Source: CAYRLW01 sp964425215
Lineage (GTDB): Bacteria; Spirochaetota; Spirochaetia; Treponematales; Breznakiellaceae
Direction of reading: 5' to 3'
DNA: 64,000 nucleotides
Assembly: GCA_964425215.1 (NCBI GenBank)
Contig: CAYRLW010000015.1
Span: 1 to 64,000, forward strand
Positions 52,740 through 61,940 of this stretch are shown here, in pieces. Both the position numbers and the translations under genes were made by a program. How positions within the stretch are numbered: the first letter of the stretch is position 1; each line of letters opens with the position of its first letter. The notes beneath the pieces were generated by a model. The model had not been told where the DNA came from and did no database searches. It was given only the letters and a program-made list of their open reading frames with translations.

Positions 52740-54679
52740 AGATCGCTTTGTTCTTGTATCCAAACTATCATTTCACCGGGCGAACGATTTGCCCAAGTGT
52801 AATAGGGAATAAACGTTAGGGGTCTTTTTTCCAAAGGCGGATTGATTCCCCCATCGGTATAGGGCTCGGTTGCTTCAACCTTCTTAGGTAACCCAACCCC
52901 TTCCGTTGTAATGACCATAGTCCCGCCGAACAAGCCCTTATCCATTACGGGAACCAGAGGGGCATTCCGAGGAAGGGCGACAGAATGAAGATTGGGCCCG
53001 TTATCCTCTTCTTCTAAACAGTATACCATAGGTCCCCGCATAATGGCGACCTTTCCCCAATCGCTCCGTATAAGTGGATGGGCGTATACCCGTCTCGGTT
53101 CCATAGGCAGACGCAACAGAACCGAGTCGCCGGGGAACCAGGTTCTCTGTATGTGAGCATAACCCTTTTTCGTAATCGGCGATAATGAAAGGGCCGCTCC
53201 ATTTACGCTCAGTTCAGCTTTTTGACACCATCCAGGGATACGAACCGCTATATCAAAAACGGCGTCAGCGCTTCCGGTATATTCTAGGGTCACCGAATCG
53301 TTCCAAGGGTATTCGGTCCGCTGATAGAGCGAAATCCTTGTGGAACCCAGATCGTATTCTAGCGCTCCCTGATGGTAAAGATCCACGTAGATAGCCGAAC
53401 CGTCGCTATGGTACGTATACTCTCCGAGGGATCCAAAAAGCCTGGCTATATTCGGAGGACAGCAAGCACAGCCGTACCAAGCTTGCCGGCGGTATTTCAC
53501 GTGGCTATGCGTCGGGCTCCCGTCGCAAACCTCCGGAACGACTTCCAGAGGGTTCACGTAAAAATAACTATGCCCGTCCGCGGCCAAACCGCTTAAAATT
53601 CCATTAAAAATAGTCCTTTCCATTACGTCGGCGTATTGAGCTTCATTCGTCAAGATCGCCATTCGATTAGAGAAAATAAAAAGACCAATGGCCGCACAGG
53701 TTTCCGCGTACGCCGTATCATTAGGCAAATCGTAGTCGGTTGTAAAGGCTTCTTGTATCGCCGAAGAACCAATTCCGCCCGTAAGATACATTTTTTTCTT
53801 GGTCGCGCTGACCCAAAGACGTTCGCAGGCTTGTCTTAGGGTCTGATCCCCGGTTTCTTTAGCCAAATCGGCCATGGCGATATACAGGTACATAGCCCGA
53901 ACCGCGTGACCCACCGCGTCAACCTGTTCGCGAACGGGAATATGACACTGGGCGTAGGGATTATCCTTAATACCAAAAATGGTAAAAAACTCTGAAGATT
54001 TCGCTTCCAATTCAAAATAGTTGGGTTGTTTACCCCGTTCATCCACAAAATATTTTGCCAAATTAAGATACCGCTTTTCTCCCGTTAACCGATACAATTT
54101 TACCAGGGCTAACTCTACCTCTTCGTGGCCAGGATACCCGTGGATTTTTCCTTCTTCGGACCCAAAATGATGATCGATATGATCCGCCAATTTGTGGACC
54201 ACCTGGAGTATTTTTTCATTGCCCGTACCCCGGTAAACCGAAACCCCCGCCTCAATCAAGTGCCCCGCGCAGTATAATTCGTGGGCCTCCCGCAAATTTT
54301 TCCACCTTCGAGTAGGTTCTTTTACCGTAAAATAGGTGTTAAGGTATCCGTCCGGTTGTTGAGCATCCGCGATAAGGTTTACCGCCTCTTCGCTCCACTG
54401 GGACATTTCTTTGTCCGACTCAAGTCCATCCGCCAATAAGAACCCCGTCGCCTCGAGCCATTTGTATAAATCGCTATCCTGGAAAACCATCCCCTCGTAT
54501 TGGCCCTTTGAATGCCCCGCGGCTATCCTGAAATTTTCCACCGAATGGCTCTTAGGAGCCCCTGGTATTTCATCCTTCAAGGCTTTCCATTGATAGGGAA
54601 TTACTTCAGAGCGTACTAATTCTCTATATTTATGGAAAAATCCGCCCTCTATGCTTGATCTAATAAACGACCAGTTCAT
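52724..54679 (-). CDS. Beta-L-arabinofuranosidase (GH127)
   Basis: 651 residues, close to the ~660 of HypBA1. An (alpha/alpha)6 barrel is followed by beta domains. The zinc-cysteine site of the family is complete: Glu326 and Cys328 in AYAETCAAIG, and Cys406-Cys407 in YGCACCPPN, equivalent to E338/C340/C417/C418 of HypBA1. HypBA1 releases L-arabinose from beta-1,2-linked arabinofuranosides of plant glycoproteins such as extensin. No signal peptide is seen, so it works in the cytoplasm on imported oligosaccharides. GGGAGG precedes the ATG. Confidence 0.9.
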   Translation of the reverse strand: MNWSFIRSSIEGGFFHKYRELVRSEVIPYQWKALKDEIPGAPKSHSVENFRIAAGHSKGQYEGMVFQDSDLYKWLEATGFLLADGLESDKEMSQWSEEAVNLIADAQQPDGYLNTYFTVKEPTRRWKNLREAHELYCAGHLIEAGVSVYRGTGNEKILQVVHKLADHIDHHFGSEEGKIHGYPGHEEVELALVKLYRLTGEKRYLNLAKYFVDERGKQPNYFELEAKSSEFFTIFGIKDNPYAQCHIPVREQVDAVGHAVRAMYLYIAMADLAKETGDQTLRQACERLWVSATKKKMYLTGGIGSSAIQEAFTTDYDLPNDTAYAETCAAIGLFIFSNRMAILTNEAQYADVMERTIFNGILSGLAADGHSYFYVNPLEVVPEVCDGSPTHSHVKYRRQAWYGCACCPPNIARLFGSLGEYTYHSDGSAIYVDLYHQGALEYDLGSTRISLYQRTEYPWNDSVTLEYTGSADAVFDIAVRIPGWCQKAELSVNGAALSLSPITKKGYAHIQRTWFPGDSVLLRLPMEPRRVYAHPLIRSDWGKVAIMRGPMVYCLEEEDNGPNLHSVALPRNAPLVPVMDKGLFGGTMVITTEGVGLPKKVEATEPYTDGGINPPLEKRPLTFIPYYTWANRSPGEMIVWIQEQSDLWKTS

Positions 54680-54703
54680 CCCTGTATCCTCCCCTATGGT
54701 CTT

Positions 54704-54732
54704 AGTATGGCCGAGGATTCATCAGGGCGCAA
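54704..54732 (-). promoter_or_regulatory. Possible promoter of the GH127-AraC-AraC unit
   Basis: On the minus strand TTGCGC (54732-54727), a 17-base spacer and CATACT (54709-54704) lie about 25 bases before the GH127 ATG. Both boxes are weak, which would suit an activator-dependent promoter. Confidence 0.35.
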
Positions 54733-54852
54733 GCAAATGGATAAAGTGAAAAGGGGGACAAAACCGACCTTCCATGTGGGGATGAAGATGTGAGCGTTTA
54801 AGAGAAAATGTCGGTATGGATCCTGAGCGTTCCATAGCGTCGAATCCCGAAA

Positions 54853-54898
54853 ATAACGAAAAAGCCGCCGGTATGTAAGCCGGCGGCTTTTTCGTTAT
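54853..54898 (-). terminator. Perfect 19-bp hairpin after tRNA-Leu
   Basis: Bases 54853-54871 are exactly complementary to 54880-54898 with an 8-base loop. The GC core GCCGCCGG is followed by a run of five T on the minus strand. The arm touches the tRNA discriminator base at 54898, so the terminator starts right at the tRNA 3' end. Confidence 0.85.
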
Positions 54899-54979
54899 GC
54901 GGCGAAGAGGACTTGAACCTCCATGCCTCTCGGCACCAGCACCTCAAGCTGGCGTGTCTACCAATTCCACCATCGCCGC
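54898..54979 (-). tRNA. tRNA-Leu (anticodon GAG)
   Basis: 82 bases on the minus strand. The acceptor stem GCGGCGA pairs with TCGCCGC. The anticodon stem CCAGC/GCTGG holds the loop TTGAGGT with anticodon GAG (54945-54943). A long variable arm (class II) and the T-arm GAGG-TTCAAGT-CCTC follow, with discriminator A. CCA is not encoded. Confidence 0.95.
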
Positions 54980-54994
54980 GGAAATTGTGATAGC

Positions 54995-55023
54995 ATCCTA
55001 CCGATTTAAAGAGGTTTTGTCAA
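54995..55023 (-). promoter_or_regulatory. Promoter of tRNA-Leu
   Basis: On the minus strand a perfect TTGACA (55023-55018), a 17-base spacer and TAGGAT (55000-54995) lie about 16 bases from the tRNA 5' end. Confidence 0.65.
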
Positions 55024-55142
55024 TAAAAAACGATGGAATACCGCGTTTTTTCTACCCTCCCCTGATCCTGTTTAGCCGGTTCTGAAGAGAAAAACCGGGA
55101 TTTCTAATTCACCTCCTTTCCTTTTTTGTCGATACATAGGGT

Positions 55143-57938
55143 ATGAAATTTTTACAATGCAAGGGTATTTCTCTTTTTATAATCTTGTTGCAGGCCTCTT
55201 TTCTTTTAGTATCCTGTGCTAGTAACCCTCCCCAACAGCCGCCTGCGGTGGCACAGGAGGATGATGTTTGGACCCTTATGCAAAAAGGGGAAACGGATAG
55301 GGTAAAACAATTATTTCAAGGAAAAGTGGACCCCCGGTCCACCGATGAGAAGGGGCGAACTCCCCTGCTCCGGGCAACGGAATTACGGGATGCCCCATTG
55401 GTTGCGTTTTTTATTTCCCTGGGAACTCCGGTGGACCAGAGCGATAACGAGGGGCGCAGGGCTTTAGGGATCGCGTGTGCCCAGAACGACGCCGAAACGG
55501 CCAAAATTCTGGTGGTCGGAGGGGCCAATATTTTTCTTAAATCGCCGGCCTCCGGCCCGAGCCCCGCAGAACGTTCTTTTTCCCAAGGGGGAGCCCTGCT
55601 GGCCGCCCTATTGACCAAAGACACGGTTCGAGCAAAGTCTTCCGAGGGGGAAACCCTTCTCCTAATGGCGGTTCAACGGGGAAACCTGGAGGCGGTACGG
55701 TCCATTCTTGCCCTGGGAGCGGTGGTTAATGAACGGGACGGGGCTGGTAAAACCGCCCTCGATAGGGCCTACGAGCACGGAGACTCGTATCAGCACGCCC
55801 TAATCGCCGAAGTTCTTGTTAAAGCCGGGGGCCTTTCTAACAACCAAGCTTACGCGTACTTTGCCCCGGCGGTCCGAACCTGGAACTACAACCTCCGTTA
55901 CTCCGACGGGTTAACCCCCCTGCACTACGCCGCCCGGGAAGGTCAAGGGGGTTTTGTCACCCTTCTTCTGGAACGGGGATCGGAGATAAACGCCAAAAGC
56001 GCCTCCGGCTCAACCCCGCTCCAAGAGGCGGTTCGAATGGGGCAACTAGGTATCATGAAACAACTTTTAGAAAAGGGGGCCGATACAAACATTCGGGACG
56101 CCAAGGGCAATTCGGCGCTCCATATCGTTCTGCCCCTGCAGGTCCGAAAAGAAGGAATGGCCTTGCTTTTATCCCATGGAGCCAAGCCGAACATTCGGGA
56201 TGATCATGGAGACACGCCGTTACAGATCGCTATCGATTTAAACATGGGTGTAGAAATTGAAAAAATGCTGATCGACGCGGGAGCGGACGTGAACAACCGG
56301 AACGTGGAAGGGAAGACACCCCTCCATACGGCGGTAGAACAGGACAGGAAAGAGTATATTCCCCCCTTATTGCAAAAGGGCGCCGATATTTTCGCTACCG
56401 ATACGGTAGGAAACACCCCCTTTGATGAAGCCCTGCGGAAAAACGGCGAAGCCCTTACAGCGTTGATAACACCGGAAACGGTGGGTCTGGGGGATAACGG
56501 GGGAAATACGATCCTCCATTTAGCGGTACAAGCTAAGGCGGATGTTCCCATCATCACCCTCATTTTGGACAAAAAAGGGGCTATTAACGCCAGGAATAAA
56601 ATAGGCGATACGGCCCTCCACATAGCGGTGGTTAAAAATGAACGGGAAATTGGGGAACTGTTGATATCCCGGGGAGCGGACATCTTTGCTACCAACGCGG
56701 CGGGGCAAAGTCCCCTATTTTTGGCGGCCCAGGGACCTCAGCAACGGGAGTGGATGCTCAATTCTACGACCTTAGAAGCAAAAGACGGTCTTGGTAACGG
56801 AATACTCCACTACGCGGCCCTCTGGAAAATGGATTCCCTCATTCCCATCCTTATTCAACGGGGAGCTTCGACGGAACGGAAAAACACCACCGGCGAAACG
56901 CCCCTCTTTACTGCCGTAAAGGCCAATTCCCCCTCTACCATAAGCGCCCTAATCCAAGGGGGAGCGAATTTGAACGCCCGGGACACCATGGGGGACTCGG
57001 TCCTTCACGCGGCGGTTCGCTGGCACGGGCCCTTAGGAGCCCAGGAATTGATAAAAGATGGAGCCGACGTTAATAGCCGCAATTTAGCGGGAAAAACACC
57101 CCTCCACGATGCGATCCGGCTGGGTATGCCCGATATGGTCGCCATCCTTCTTAAAGCAAAAGCCCGCTTAGACATTCGGGATGGGGACGGCAACACACCC
57201 CTTATGGAAGCGGTCATGGCGGGAAACCCATCTTTGATGGAAACCCTTTTAGACCAGGGCGCCGATCCTATGGCCCGAAACAGTCGAGGGGATACACCTC
57301 TGCATATCGCCGTGGCCTTGAACCGTCAAGATATGACAACCCTGCTCCTGGGACGAGGAGTCTCCATACACGCCGAAAACGGATCGGGACAAACACCCTT
57401 TCAGGTGGCCCTTTCCACCTCCGCCAATATGGTTTCCACGCTTTTAACCAAGGATAGGCTTTCTTCCTACGACGATAGGGGACAATCGCCCCTGCATATC
57501 GCCGTGGCCCAGCACTCCAGCGGTACTATCATTCAAACCATTATCAATTTAGGCGCGAGCCTTTCGGTCATCGATTCGGATGGAAAAACTCCGCTTCGAC
57601 GGGCGGTGGACGAAGGAAGTTGGGATACCGCTCGAATCCTGATCGACGCGGGAGCCGACGCCTTTTCCACCGCCGTCGATGGAGAATCGGCGGCCACGGT
57701 TGCCCTGGCCAAAGGAAACGCCGCCATAGAAGCCCTCTTCGATGGAAAAAATATCAACAGCCACGATTCGGCGGATAACACGATTCTCCATTATGCCGCC
57801 TATCGGGGAACTCCCGAGGAAATTGCCCTTTTAATCAAATTGGGGGCCAATAAAACGGCAAAAAATCTTTCCGGAGAAACGGCTTTCGATGTGGCCAAAC
57901 GTTGGGGAAAGGATAAAAACACCGCTCTCCTTCAGTAG
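55143..57938 (+). CDS. Ankyrin-repeat lipoprotein (about 25 repeats)
   Basis: 931 residues. The N-terminus is a lipoprotein signal with lipobox LLVSC (Cys about residue 27). The rest is a nearly uninterrupted run of about 25 ankyrin repeats, counted from the G-x-T-P-L-H-x-A motif (for example YSDGLTPLHYAAREG, NVEGKTPLHTAVEQD, NLAGKTPLHDAIRLG). Several are diverged or lack the TPLH core. It should form a long solenoid tethered to the outer or inner membrane lipid, with protein-protein contact as the likely job. The gene is isolated, convergent to the ABC genes, and has no clear Shine-Dalgarno beyond AGGG. Confidence 0.92.
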   Translation: MKFLQCKGISLFIILLQASFLLVSCASNPPQQPPAVAQEDDVWTLMQKGETDRVKQLFQGKVDPRSTDEKGRTPLLRATELRDAPLVAFFISLGTPVDQSDNEGRRALGIACAQNDAETAKILVVGGANIFLKSPASGPSPAERSFSQGGALLAALLTKDTVRAKSSEGETLLLMAVQRGNLEAVRSILALGAVVNERDGAGKTALDRAYEHGDSYQHALIAEVLVKAGGLSNNQAYAYFAPAVRTWNYNLRYSDGLTPLHYAAREGQGGFVTLLLERGSEINAKSASGSTPLQEAVRMGQLGIMKQLLEKGADTNIRDAKGNSALHIVLPLQVRKEGMALLLSHGAKPNIRDDHGDTPLQIAIDLNMGVEIEKMLIDAGADVNNRNVEGKTPLHTAVEQDRKEYIPPLLQKGADIFATDTVGNTPFDEALRKNGEALTALITPETVGLGDNGGNTILHLAVQAKADVPIITLILDKKGAINARNKIGDTALHIAVVKNEREIGELLISRGADIFATNAAGQSPLFLAAQGPQQREWMLNSTTLEAKDGLGNGILHYAALWKMDSLIPILIQRGASTERKNTTGETPLFTAVKANSPSTISALIQGGANLNARDTMGDSVLHAAVRWHGPLGAQELIKDGADVNSRNLAGKTPLHDAIRLGMPDMVAILLKAKARLDIRDGDGNTPLMEAVMAGNPSLMETLLDQGADPMARNSRGDTPLHIAVALNRQDMTTLLLGRGVSIHAENGSGQTPFQVALSTSANMVSTLLTKDRLSSYDDRGQSPLHIAVAQHSSGTIIQTIINLGASLSVIDSDGKTPLRRAVDEGSWDTARILIDAGADAFSTAVDGESAATVALAKGNAAIEALFDGKNINSHDSADNTILHYAAYRGTPEEIALLIKLGANKTAKNLSGETAFDVAKRWGKDKNTALLQ

Positions 57939-57970
57939 GCTTGTAAAAATTAGCTGTTTATCGAGGAAAC

Positions 57971-57985
57971 GGGCCCGTCGGGCCC
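57971..57985. terminator. Weak hairpin between the ankyrin gene and the ABC genes
   Basis: GGGCCC (57971-57976) and GGGCCC (57980-57985) can pair around GTC, between the convergent stops. There is no T-run, so termination is uncertain. Confidence 0.3.
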
Positions 57986-60123
57986 TACGCGTGGGATTCG
58001 TACTGTAACCGGTATAGGCTCGCGTAGAGGCCCTGGCGTCGCAGAAGTTGTTGGTGGGTTCCCTGTTCAACCAAGCGGCCTCCGGAGAGGACAAGGATCC
58101 GGTTGGCGTGCCGGATGGTCGATAAGCGGTGGGCAATAACGATGGAGGTCCTTCCGGCCAACACCCGTTCCATTCCCAATTGGATAAGGTGCTCGGTTTC
58201 CGTATCGATGGAACTGGTAGCCTCGTCCAAAACCACGATCGCCGGATTATGGGCGATGACCCGGGCAAAGCTGATCAGTTGCCGTTGACCGCTGGAAATA
58301 TTGGTGGCTCCCTCGGATAAAACCGTTTGGTAAGCCTGGGGTAATTTTGATATGAAATCATGGGCGTGGACGGCCCGAGCCGCTTCTTCTACTTCCCTAT
58401 CGCTAAGGGGTAACCCTAGTCTAATGTTATCCGCCACGGTCATAGAAAAAAGAAATACTTCCTGTAAAACCGGAAGAACGGAACGGCGGAGTTCGGCTAA
58501 CGGAAGCTCTTGAATCGGGATCCCGTCTAAACGGATAGAGCCCGATTGGATATCCCACATTCGGGTAAGGACTTGGGTAATGGTAGTTTTTCCCGCTCCG
58601 GTATAGCCGACTATGGCGACCATTTCAGAGGGTTCCACGGTGAAATTCAAATCTTTTAAAACCGGTTCACCCTTTTTATACGCGAAATTAACGTGGTCAA
58701 AATCTACATGACCAAGAACCTTGCCACCCAGGGATCTTTTTCCCGTATCGGGGATCGCTTCATCCGTATCCAGCAGGGCAAAAACCCGTTCCCCTCCGGC
58801 CATGGCGGATTGGAGTACCGTGTATTTTTCCGCAATATCCTGCACGGGAGAAAAAAACATTTGAATAAGGTTTATAAAGGCGATCAACATCCCCAAGGAA
58901 AGGGAAAGTCCAAGCAACATGGCGCCCCCAACGGTAATAACCAAGGCGATGCTAAAAAAGGAGAGAAAATCTATAAGGGGCCGGAACGTGGCGACCACAA
59001 ACATTTCTCCCAAATTGGCGGACAGAAGTTCGTTACTCCGTTCGGCGAACTCCATGGAAGATCGCTTCTCTTGGGTAAATAACTGAACGACCTGCATTCC
59101 CGACAACCGTTCGGACAGGAAAGAATTGACCCGGGAAGACGCGATCCGTTGCCGCCTAAACGCGTCTCGAGCCCTAATTCGGCTATACGCGCTAACAATC
59201 AAAACAAAGGGAAGAATAGCGCTGACTATTAAAGCGAGCCTGGGAGCCAAGATAAACAGGGTGATAAAAACACCTACCATAATCGAAAAATCTTTTAAAA
59301 AAGCCGAAAGGACGGAGGTAAAAAATTCGTTGATCGTTTCCACATCACCGGTTAGTCGGGTTACCATTCGCCCTACAGGGTGGCGGGAAATAAAGGATGT
59401 GGCTTGATTCACCGTTTTTCTATACAGTTCTAGCCGAATATCCTTCATTATTTTTTGACCCAACAGGCTCGTTACCCAGGTCTGCGCGAAGGTGGCCCCT
59501 AAAATAAACAACAGGGCAAACAAAAACACCAAAGCGGCACCAAGGATCCGAGAGAAATCGTTTTTTCTAATGATTCGTATTTCCTGAATAGACAGGCCGT
59601 ACAGATCCTGGTTCCGAATGGCTCCCCAGGTTGTTCCACCGCTTGTATCGGTTACAAACAGATTTCCATGGGTCTCCACAATATTTCCGGTGGGGCTTTC
59701 CGATGTAAAACGAAACAGATACCATTGATCCGGAAGAAGAACGCCCTTTTGCTTAAGCTCCTTTTCCGGGAGACCGCTTAAAAGGGTTGTTTGGTTTCGA
59801 TTTAAAAAGTACCGATGGGCAAAATGTACGACCGTTGAATCATTTTCAATGTGTGCAACCAGTTTTTTTGTATGGTCGGTTAAATCCATCGCGGGATTGG
59901 CAAGAACGTTCTCATCCATCACCACATAATTGGCTAAAATAACGGTATCGATAATATTTCGTATTAAAACGGGTACGTACAATTCCCCGGCGGTGGATAC
60001 GACTAACGCGATAACCGCAACGATTACCAAGCTTTTATACGGGCGTACATACGAAAGTATACGTTTGGTGATACGGCTATCGTATTCCTTAACCACCTCT
60101 TCCACGTCAAAATACTCTGCCAT
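57985..60123 (-). CDS. ABC exporter subunit with extracytoplasmic insert
   Basis: 712 residues, about 110-130 longer than its partner. The first membrane helix (about 31-60) is followed by an insert at about 62-190 rich in charged and aromatic residues before the second helix (193-216). Four further helices precede the ATPase with Walker A GYTGAGKTT and Walker B VVLDEATSSID (catalytic Glu present). The signature is degenerate: ISSGQRQ instead of LSGGQ. It starts right after the partner's stop (60124). Together they form a heterodimeric exporter of the TmrAB/TM287-288 kind. The substrate is unknown. Confidence 0.88.
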   Translation of the reverse strand: MAEYFDVEEVVKEYDSRITKRILSYVRPYKSLVIVAVIALVVSTAGELYVPVLIRNIIDTVILANYVVMDENVLANPAMDLTDHTKKLVAHIENDSTVVHFAHRYFLNRNQTTLLSGLPEKELKQKGVLLPDQWYLFRFTSESPTGNIVETHGNLFVTDTSGGTTWGAIRNQDLYGLSIQEIRIIRKNDFSRILGAALVFLFALLFILGATFAQTWVTSLLGQKIMKDIRLELYRKTVNQATSFISRHPVGRMVTRLTGDVETINEFFTSVLSAFLKDFSIMVGVFITLFILAPRLALIVSAILPFVLIVSAYSRIRARDAFRRQRIASSRVNSFLSERLSGMQVVQLFTQEKRSSMEFAERSNELLSANLGEMFVVATFRPLIDFLSFFSIALVITVGGAMLLGLSLSLGMLIAFINLIQMFFSPVQDIAEKYTVLQSAMAGGERVFALLDTDEAIPDTGKRSLGGKVLGHVDFDHVNFAYKKGEPVLKDLNFTVEPSEMVAIVGYTGAGKTTITQVLTRMWDIQSGSIRLDGIPIQELPLAELRRSVLPVLQEVFLFSMTVADNIRLGLPLSDREVEEAARAVHAHDFISKLPQAYQTVLSEGATNISSGQRQLISFARVIAHNPAIVVLDEATSSIDTETEHLIQLGMERVLAGRTSIVIAHRLSTIRHANRILVLSGGRLVEQGTHQQLLRRQGLYASLYRLQYESHA

Positions 60124-61926
60124 TTACGTAGGGTCCCCTTTTTCCGCTTGAACCAAACTTTGAAGCCGGGCCATTCTTCCATAAAAGCCCTCGGTTTTTT
60201 CCAAATCCTTGGGGCTCCCCTCTTCGATAACCCTGCCATTTTCCAATACCACCACGTAGTCCGCGTGACGGAGGGTAGAAACTCGGTGGGATACCAGCAG
60301 GGTCGTTTTACCCCTCCGCTGGTTCATCAGCTCCGACAGTATTTTCTTTTCGGTTTCCACATCCACTGCGGAAAGCGCGTCGTCTAACACCAGAATTTCC
60401 GCTTGCCGAATCATGGCCCGAGCTATGGCGATTCTCTGCTTTTGGCCCCCCGAAAGCGTCAGTCCCCGTTCGCCAATGACCGTATTCCACCCATCCTTAA
60501 AATCGGCTAAATCGGTCCCCATGGAAGCAATTTCAATGGCGGTCCTTATAAGAACGTCCTCCGTTTCCGTACGTTCCGTAGGTTCCCGTGGGATCTGGGC
60601 CAACCCAAAGGAAACGTTGTTTTTTATGGAATCGGAAAACAAATAGGAATCCTGGGGCGTTACGCCGAAGATACGCCGAAGGGCGCCCAGGTCCCAATGC
60701 CGAACATCCAAGCCCTTAACAAAAACAGTTCCTTCGGGAGGATCCACCGTACGGGTCAGGGTTTTTAAAAGGGTCGATTTCCCCGAACCGGTCCTTCCCA
60801 AGATGCCGACCATCGAACCTTCGGGTATTTTTAAAGAAACGTTTTGCAAAATCGGTGTAGATTCGCTGTATCCCCAGGTTAAGTCACGGAATTCCAAAGC
60901 CCATTCATAGGACTCTTTCGATTCAACCCGTTTTGGTTCTGGGGGAGATACAATCGTCGGTTTCGTGTTGAGAATTTCATTGACCCGATTAAGGCTAGCC
61001 GCCCCCCGTTGCATCATATTTATCATAAACCCCACACCCATAATGGGCCATACGAGCATCTGCAAATAACTCAATAGGGCCACGAGCTCGCCGGGGCTTA
61101 AGCGTCCTTCCATAACGCTCCGACCCCCAACGACCAGGAGGATAAGGGTGGTAAATCCTGAAAGAAAGGTTATGAGGGGAAAGAAGAACCCAAAGACCTG
61201 GGCCAAGGCCATGTTTGCCGCTTTATAATCGTCGTTGGAATCGGAAAATTTACCCACAAACCACGATTCTTTAACAAAAGATTTAATTACCCTGATGCCC
61301 GCGAAGGTTTCTTGGATAATATCGCTCACGGAAGAGTAGGATTGTTGGACCCGCATGAATAATTTTCCTACCAGGCTACCGAATTTTAGGATAAGCAAGG
61401 TTATAATCGGCAGGGGAAGTACCGCCGGTAGGGCCACATGGGGAGCTTGAATAAACATGACGATAAGAATTGCCGTGGCCATGGCCGTTCCATCGATCAG
61501 GGCGACAAAGCCCATGCCAATGGCCATACGGACGGCGTTTAAGTCGTTGGTCATCCTCGCCATAAGATCCCCAATTTTATTGGCCTGGTAAAAATCGTAG
61601 GAAAGGGTCAAAAAATGGTTGAATAGTTTCTCCCGTAATTCGGCTTCGATACGTCGGGATGATCCATGGATAAAGTACCGCCATAAGAATCGCCCAGAAG
61701 AAATTACCACCGCCACCGCGACCATGGCTAAACTTATTTTAAGAATGGCTATCCATGCCACGTTTCCCGAAGAAATTAAATCTATAGCCTGACGAATAAA
61801 TTGAGGCAAAACCATTTGGGCCGCGTCCACCAATAAAAGGCAAATAAAACCAAAAATGTATTGAACCCTATATTTGCGAAAATACGGCCCCAGGGATAAA
61901 AATTCTTTTAATGGGTTTTTTTGCAT
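60124..61926 (-). CDS. ABC exporter subunit with degenerate Walker B
   Basis: 600 residues: six membrane helices (about 20-300) and an ATPase with Walker A GRTGSGKST and signature LSGGQKQR. Walker B is ILVLDDALSAVD, so the catalytic Glu is Asp. Combined with the degenerate signature of the other subunit, this gives one consensus and one degenerate ATP site, the mark of heterodimeric exporters. It precedes its partner with no gap. A repeat element (61941-62098) lies 14 bases upstream of its ATG. Confidence 0.9.
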   Translation of the reverse strand: MQKNPLKEFLSLGPYFRKYRVQYIFGFICLLLVDAAQMVLPQFIRQAIDLISSGNVAWIAILKISLAMVAVAVVISSGRFLWRYFIHGSSRRIEAELREKLFNHFLTLSYDFYQANKIGDLMARMTNDLNAVRMAIGMGFVALIDGTAMATAILIVMFIQAPHVALPAVLPLPIITLLILKFGSLVGKLFMRVQQSYSSVSDIIQETFAGIRVIKSFVKESWFVGKFSDSNDDYKAANMALAQVFGFFFPLITFLSGFTTLILLVVGGRSVMEGRLSPGELVALLSYLQMLVWPIMGVGFMINMMQRGAASLNRVNEILNTKPTIVSPPEPKRVESKESYEWALEFRDLTWGYSESTPILQNVSLKIPEGSMVGILGRTGSGKSTLLKTLTRTVDPPEGTVFVKGLDVRHWDLGALRRIFGVTPQDSYLFSDSIKNNVSFGLAQIPREPTERTETEDVLIRTAIEIASMGTDLADFKDGWNTVIGERGLTLSGGQKQRIAIARAMIRQAEILVLDDALSAVDVETEKKILSELMNQRRGKTTLLVSHRVSTLRHADYVVVLENGRVIEEGSPKDLEKTEGFYGRMARLQSLVQAEKGDPT

Positions 61927-61940
61927 GGTTCTATTTACCC

